Positions 63,204 to 64,000 of a stretch of DNA of 64,000 nucleotides are shown one piece after another. The DNA is taken from the NCBI GenBank assembly GCA_002279065.1, contig NCKB01000005.1:124001-188000 (forward strand), read 5' to 3'. The translations under genes and the position numbers were made by a program. The DNA comes from Lysobacterales bacterium 15-68-25 (GTDB lineage: Bacteria; Pseudomonadota; Gammaproteobacteria; Xanthomonadales; Rhodanobacteraceae). The notes under the pieces were generated by a model. It searched no databases. It had not been told where the DNA came from and saw only the letters and a program-made list of their open reading frames with translations. Position 1 is the stretch's first letter; every line of letters begins with the position of its first letter.

Positions 63204-63677
63204 TCAAGCGATCGCATCGCTCCGTCCGCGCAAGGCCGGCTTGAGGCGCACGTAAAGCTGCTTGCGCACACGCGCCACCACCTCGCCGTCCGCAGCGGTG
63301 ATGTCGGTCTCGAACCAGCGCAGCACCTTGTCGCCGTGAGCCGCCGCCGAGCGCAGCTCGTCGACTACCGCATCGGGCATGTGGAATACCGCATGGACAT
63401 CGTCGCGGCCCGGCGCCACGAAATCGATGGCACCGGCCTTGTCCCATACCAGGTAGTCGCGTCCCAGCCGGTGCATCGCCAGCAGCATCCAGAACGGGTC
63501 GCTCATCGCGAACAGGTTGCCGCCGAACTGCGTGCGCACGTAGTTGCGGTTCCAGGGGCGCAGCCGCAGGGTCACCCTCGCCTCGCTCCAGTCCTGCGCG
63601 ATCGACCGCACGCGGATGCTGTTGAACAGGAACGGAGGCCAGAAGTTGATGAGACGGCGGAAGGTGTTCGGGCGCAT
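63204..63677 (-). CDS. DUF4442 / hotdog-fold thioesterase-like protein
   Basis: A 157-residue cytosolic protein of the DUF4442 hotdog-fold family. The typical motifs are RRLINFWPPFLFNSIRV, LRPWNRNYVRTQFGGNLFAMSDPFWMLLAM and VWDKAGAIDFVAPGRDDV, which resemble YiiD-type C-terminal thioesterase domains. The start at 63677 gives the normal N-terminus; the upstream in-frame ATG at 63800 is unlikely. Substrate is not known; a link to acyl-CoA is plausible from the fold. Confidence 0.85.
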   Translation of the reverse strand: MRPNTFRRLINFWPPFLFNSIRVRSIAQDWSEARVTLRLRPWNRNYVRTQFGGNLFAMSDPFWMLLAMHRLGRDYLVWDKAGAIDFVAPGRDDVHAVFHMPDAVVDELRSAAAHGDKVLRWFETDITAADGEVVARVRKQLYVRLKPALRGRSDAIA

Positions 63678-63715
63678 GCGCGGGTTGGCGGGCAGGGCGG
63701 GAACGCACAGTCTAC

Positions 63716-63743
63716 CCAATCCATACGCAAAGGTATGGATTGG
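63716..63743. promoter_or_regulatory. 11-bp perfect palindrome between divergent genes
   Basis: CCAATCCATAC (63716-63726) pairs perfectly with GTATGGATTGG (63733-63743) over six bases (GCAAAG). It lies between the DUF4442 (-) and S9 peptidase (+) genes, 39 bases from the first and 89 bases from the second. It is AT-richer than its surroundings. It could be an operator, or a hairpin in one of the transcripts. No T-run is present. Confidence 0.55.
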
Positions 63744-63831
63744 CGGTCCGCCGGACTGCGATCTTGGCGAGCGCAATCGGGGCGGAGATACTCCTCGCAT
63801 GGGGCACGCAACGTGCCCAAAGGGGGAATCT

Positions 63832-64000
63832 ATGGAGAGGATCGGCAGGTGGATGCTGGGAGCCGCGCTGGTGCTGGCGGCAGGTCCCGCATGGACGGAG
63901 GCGGTGTCGCTCTCGGATCTTGCTCGACACGCCGAGTACTCGGACCTGCAGATCTCGCCCGATGGGCAGCATGTCGCGGCGAAGGCGGTGGTCGACGGCA
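63832..64000 (+). CDS. S9-family peptidase, 5' end only (runs off the window)
   Basis: First 56 codons of a gene that continues beyond base 64000. The start at 63832 follows a strong AGGGGGA. The signal peptide is MERIGRWMLGAALVLAAGPAWTEA. The mature start LSDLARHAEYSDLQISPDGQH (residues about 28-48) is the typical first blade of the S9 prolyl-oligopeptidase beta-propeller. The catalytic domain lies outside the window. Confidence 0.7.
   Translation, partial: MERIGRWMLGAALVLAAGPAWTEAVSLSDLARHAEYSDLQISPDGQHVAAKAVVDG

Overview
The window is GC-rich chromosomal DNA, almost fully coding, from a Gram-negative gammaproteobacterium. Lipoprotein signals, a TonB-dependent receptor with piuC, RapA, a YihG-type acyltransferase, tandem M13 peptidases, a suf operon and long stretches of exported peptidases suggest the Xanthomonadales, most likely Rhodanobacteraceae (Dyella, Rhodanobacter, Luteibacter or Frateuria type). 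The taxonomic placement is inferred from protein style and gene content, not from a marker gene. No tRNA, rRNA, CRISPR array, transposase, prophage or integrase was seen.

Layout. 1-4734: suf Fe-S assembly operon (sufB 3' part, an unexpected secreted protein gene, sufC, sufD, sufS). 4735-5062: a 27-bp perfect inverted repeat of REP type. 5063-10415: YihG-like acyltransferase, a divergent SDR, a LysR regulator, an alpha/beta hydrolase whose 3' end runs into a remnant of a second acyltransferase gene, a cupin, a small protein and a YCII protein. 10739-19290: Tat-type amidase, lipoprotein, GST, ECF sigma/anti-sigma pair, small exported or membrane proteins, a GNAT-Rieske pair and a CPBP protein; then a MipA-like outer-membrane protein on the minus strand.

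20139-35061 holds the most interesting region: a six-gene plus-strand operon (HAD phosphatase, class III aminotransferase, dedicated acyl carrier protein, ketoacyl synthase, FemAB/GNAT-like acyltransferase, arginase-fold hydrolase). It converges head-on, with a 17-bp gap, on a minus-strand series (two-component system, NodT/FtsX-permease/LolD-like ATPase/HlyD tripartite exporter, alpha/beta hydrolase, two half-size EamA-type transporters, DegT-type aminotransferase). Read together this looks like a biosynthesis-plus-export locus for an unrecognised amino- or acyl-containing small molecule. That function is inference; the individual families are well supported.

35237-48861 is mostly housekeeping and secreted hydrolases: M1 peptidase, GNAT, SET protein, ComEA-like HHH protein, M20 peptidase, YggS, NlpC/P60, glyoxalase I, rhomboid protease, RapA, PiuC. 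48884-57737 has a Fur-box-preceded TonB siderophore receptor operon with piuC, two tandem M13 peptidases and an M14 carboxypeptidase. 57751-64000 has a DUF502 protein, a second ECF sigma operon, two tandem GT-C glycosyltransferases, a DUF4442 protein and the 5' end of an S9 peptidase gene. Rho-independent terminators are clear at four places.
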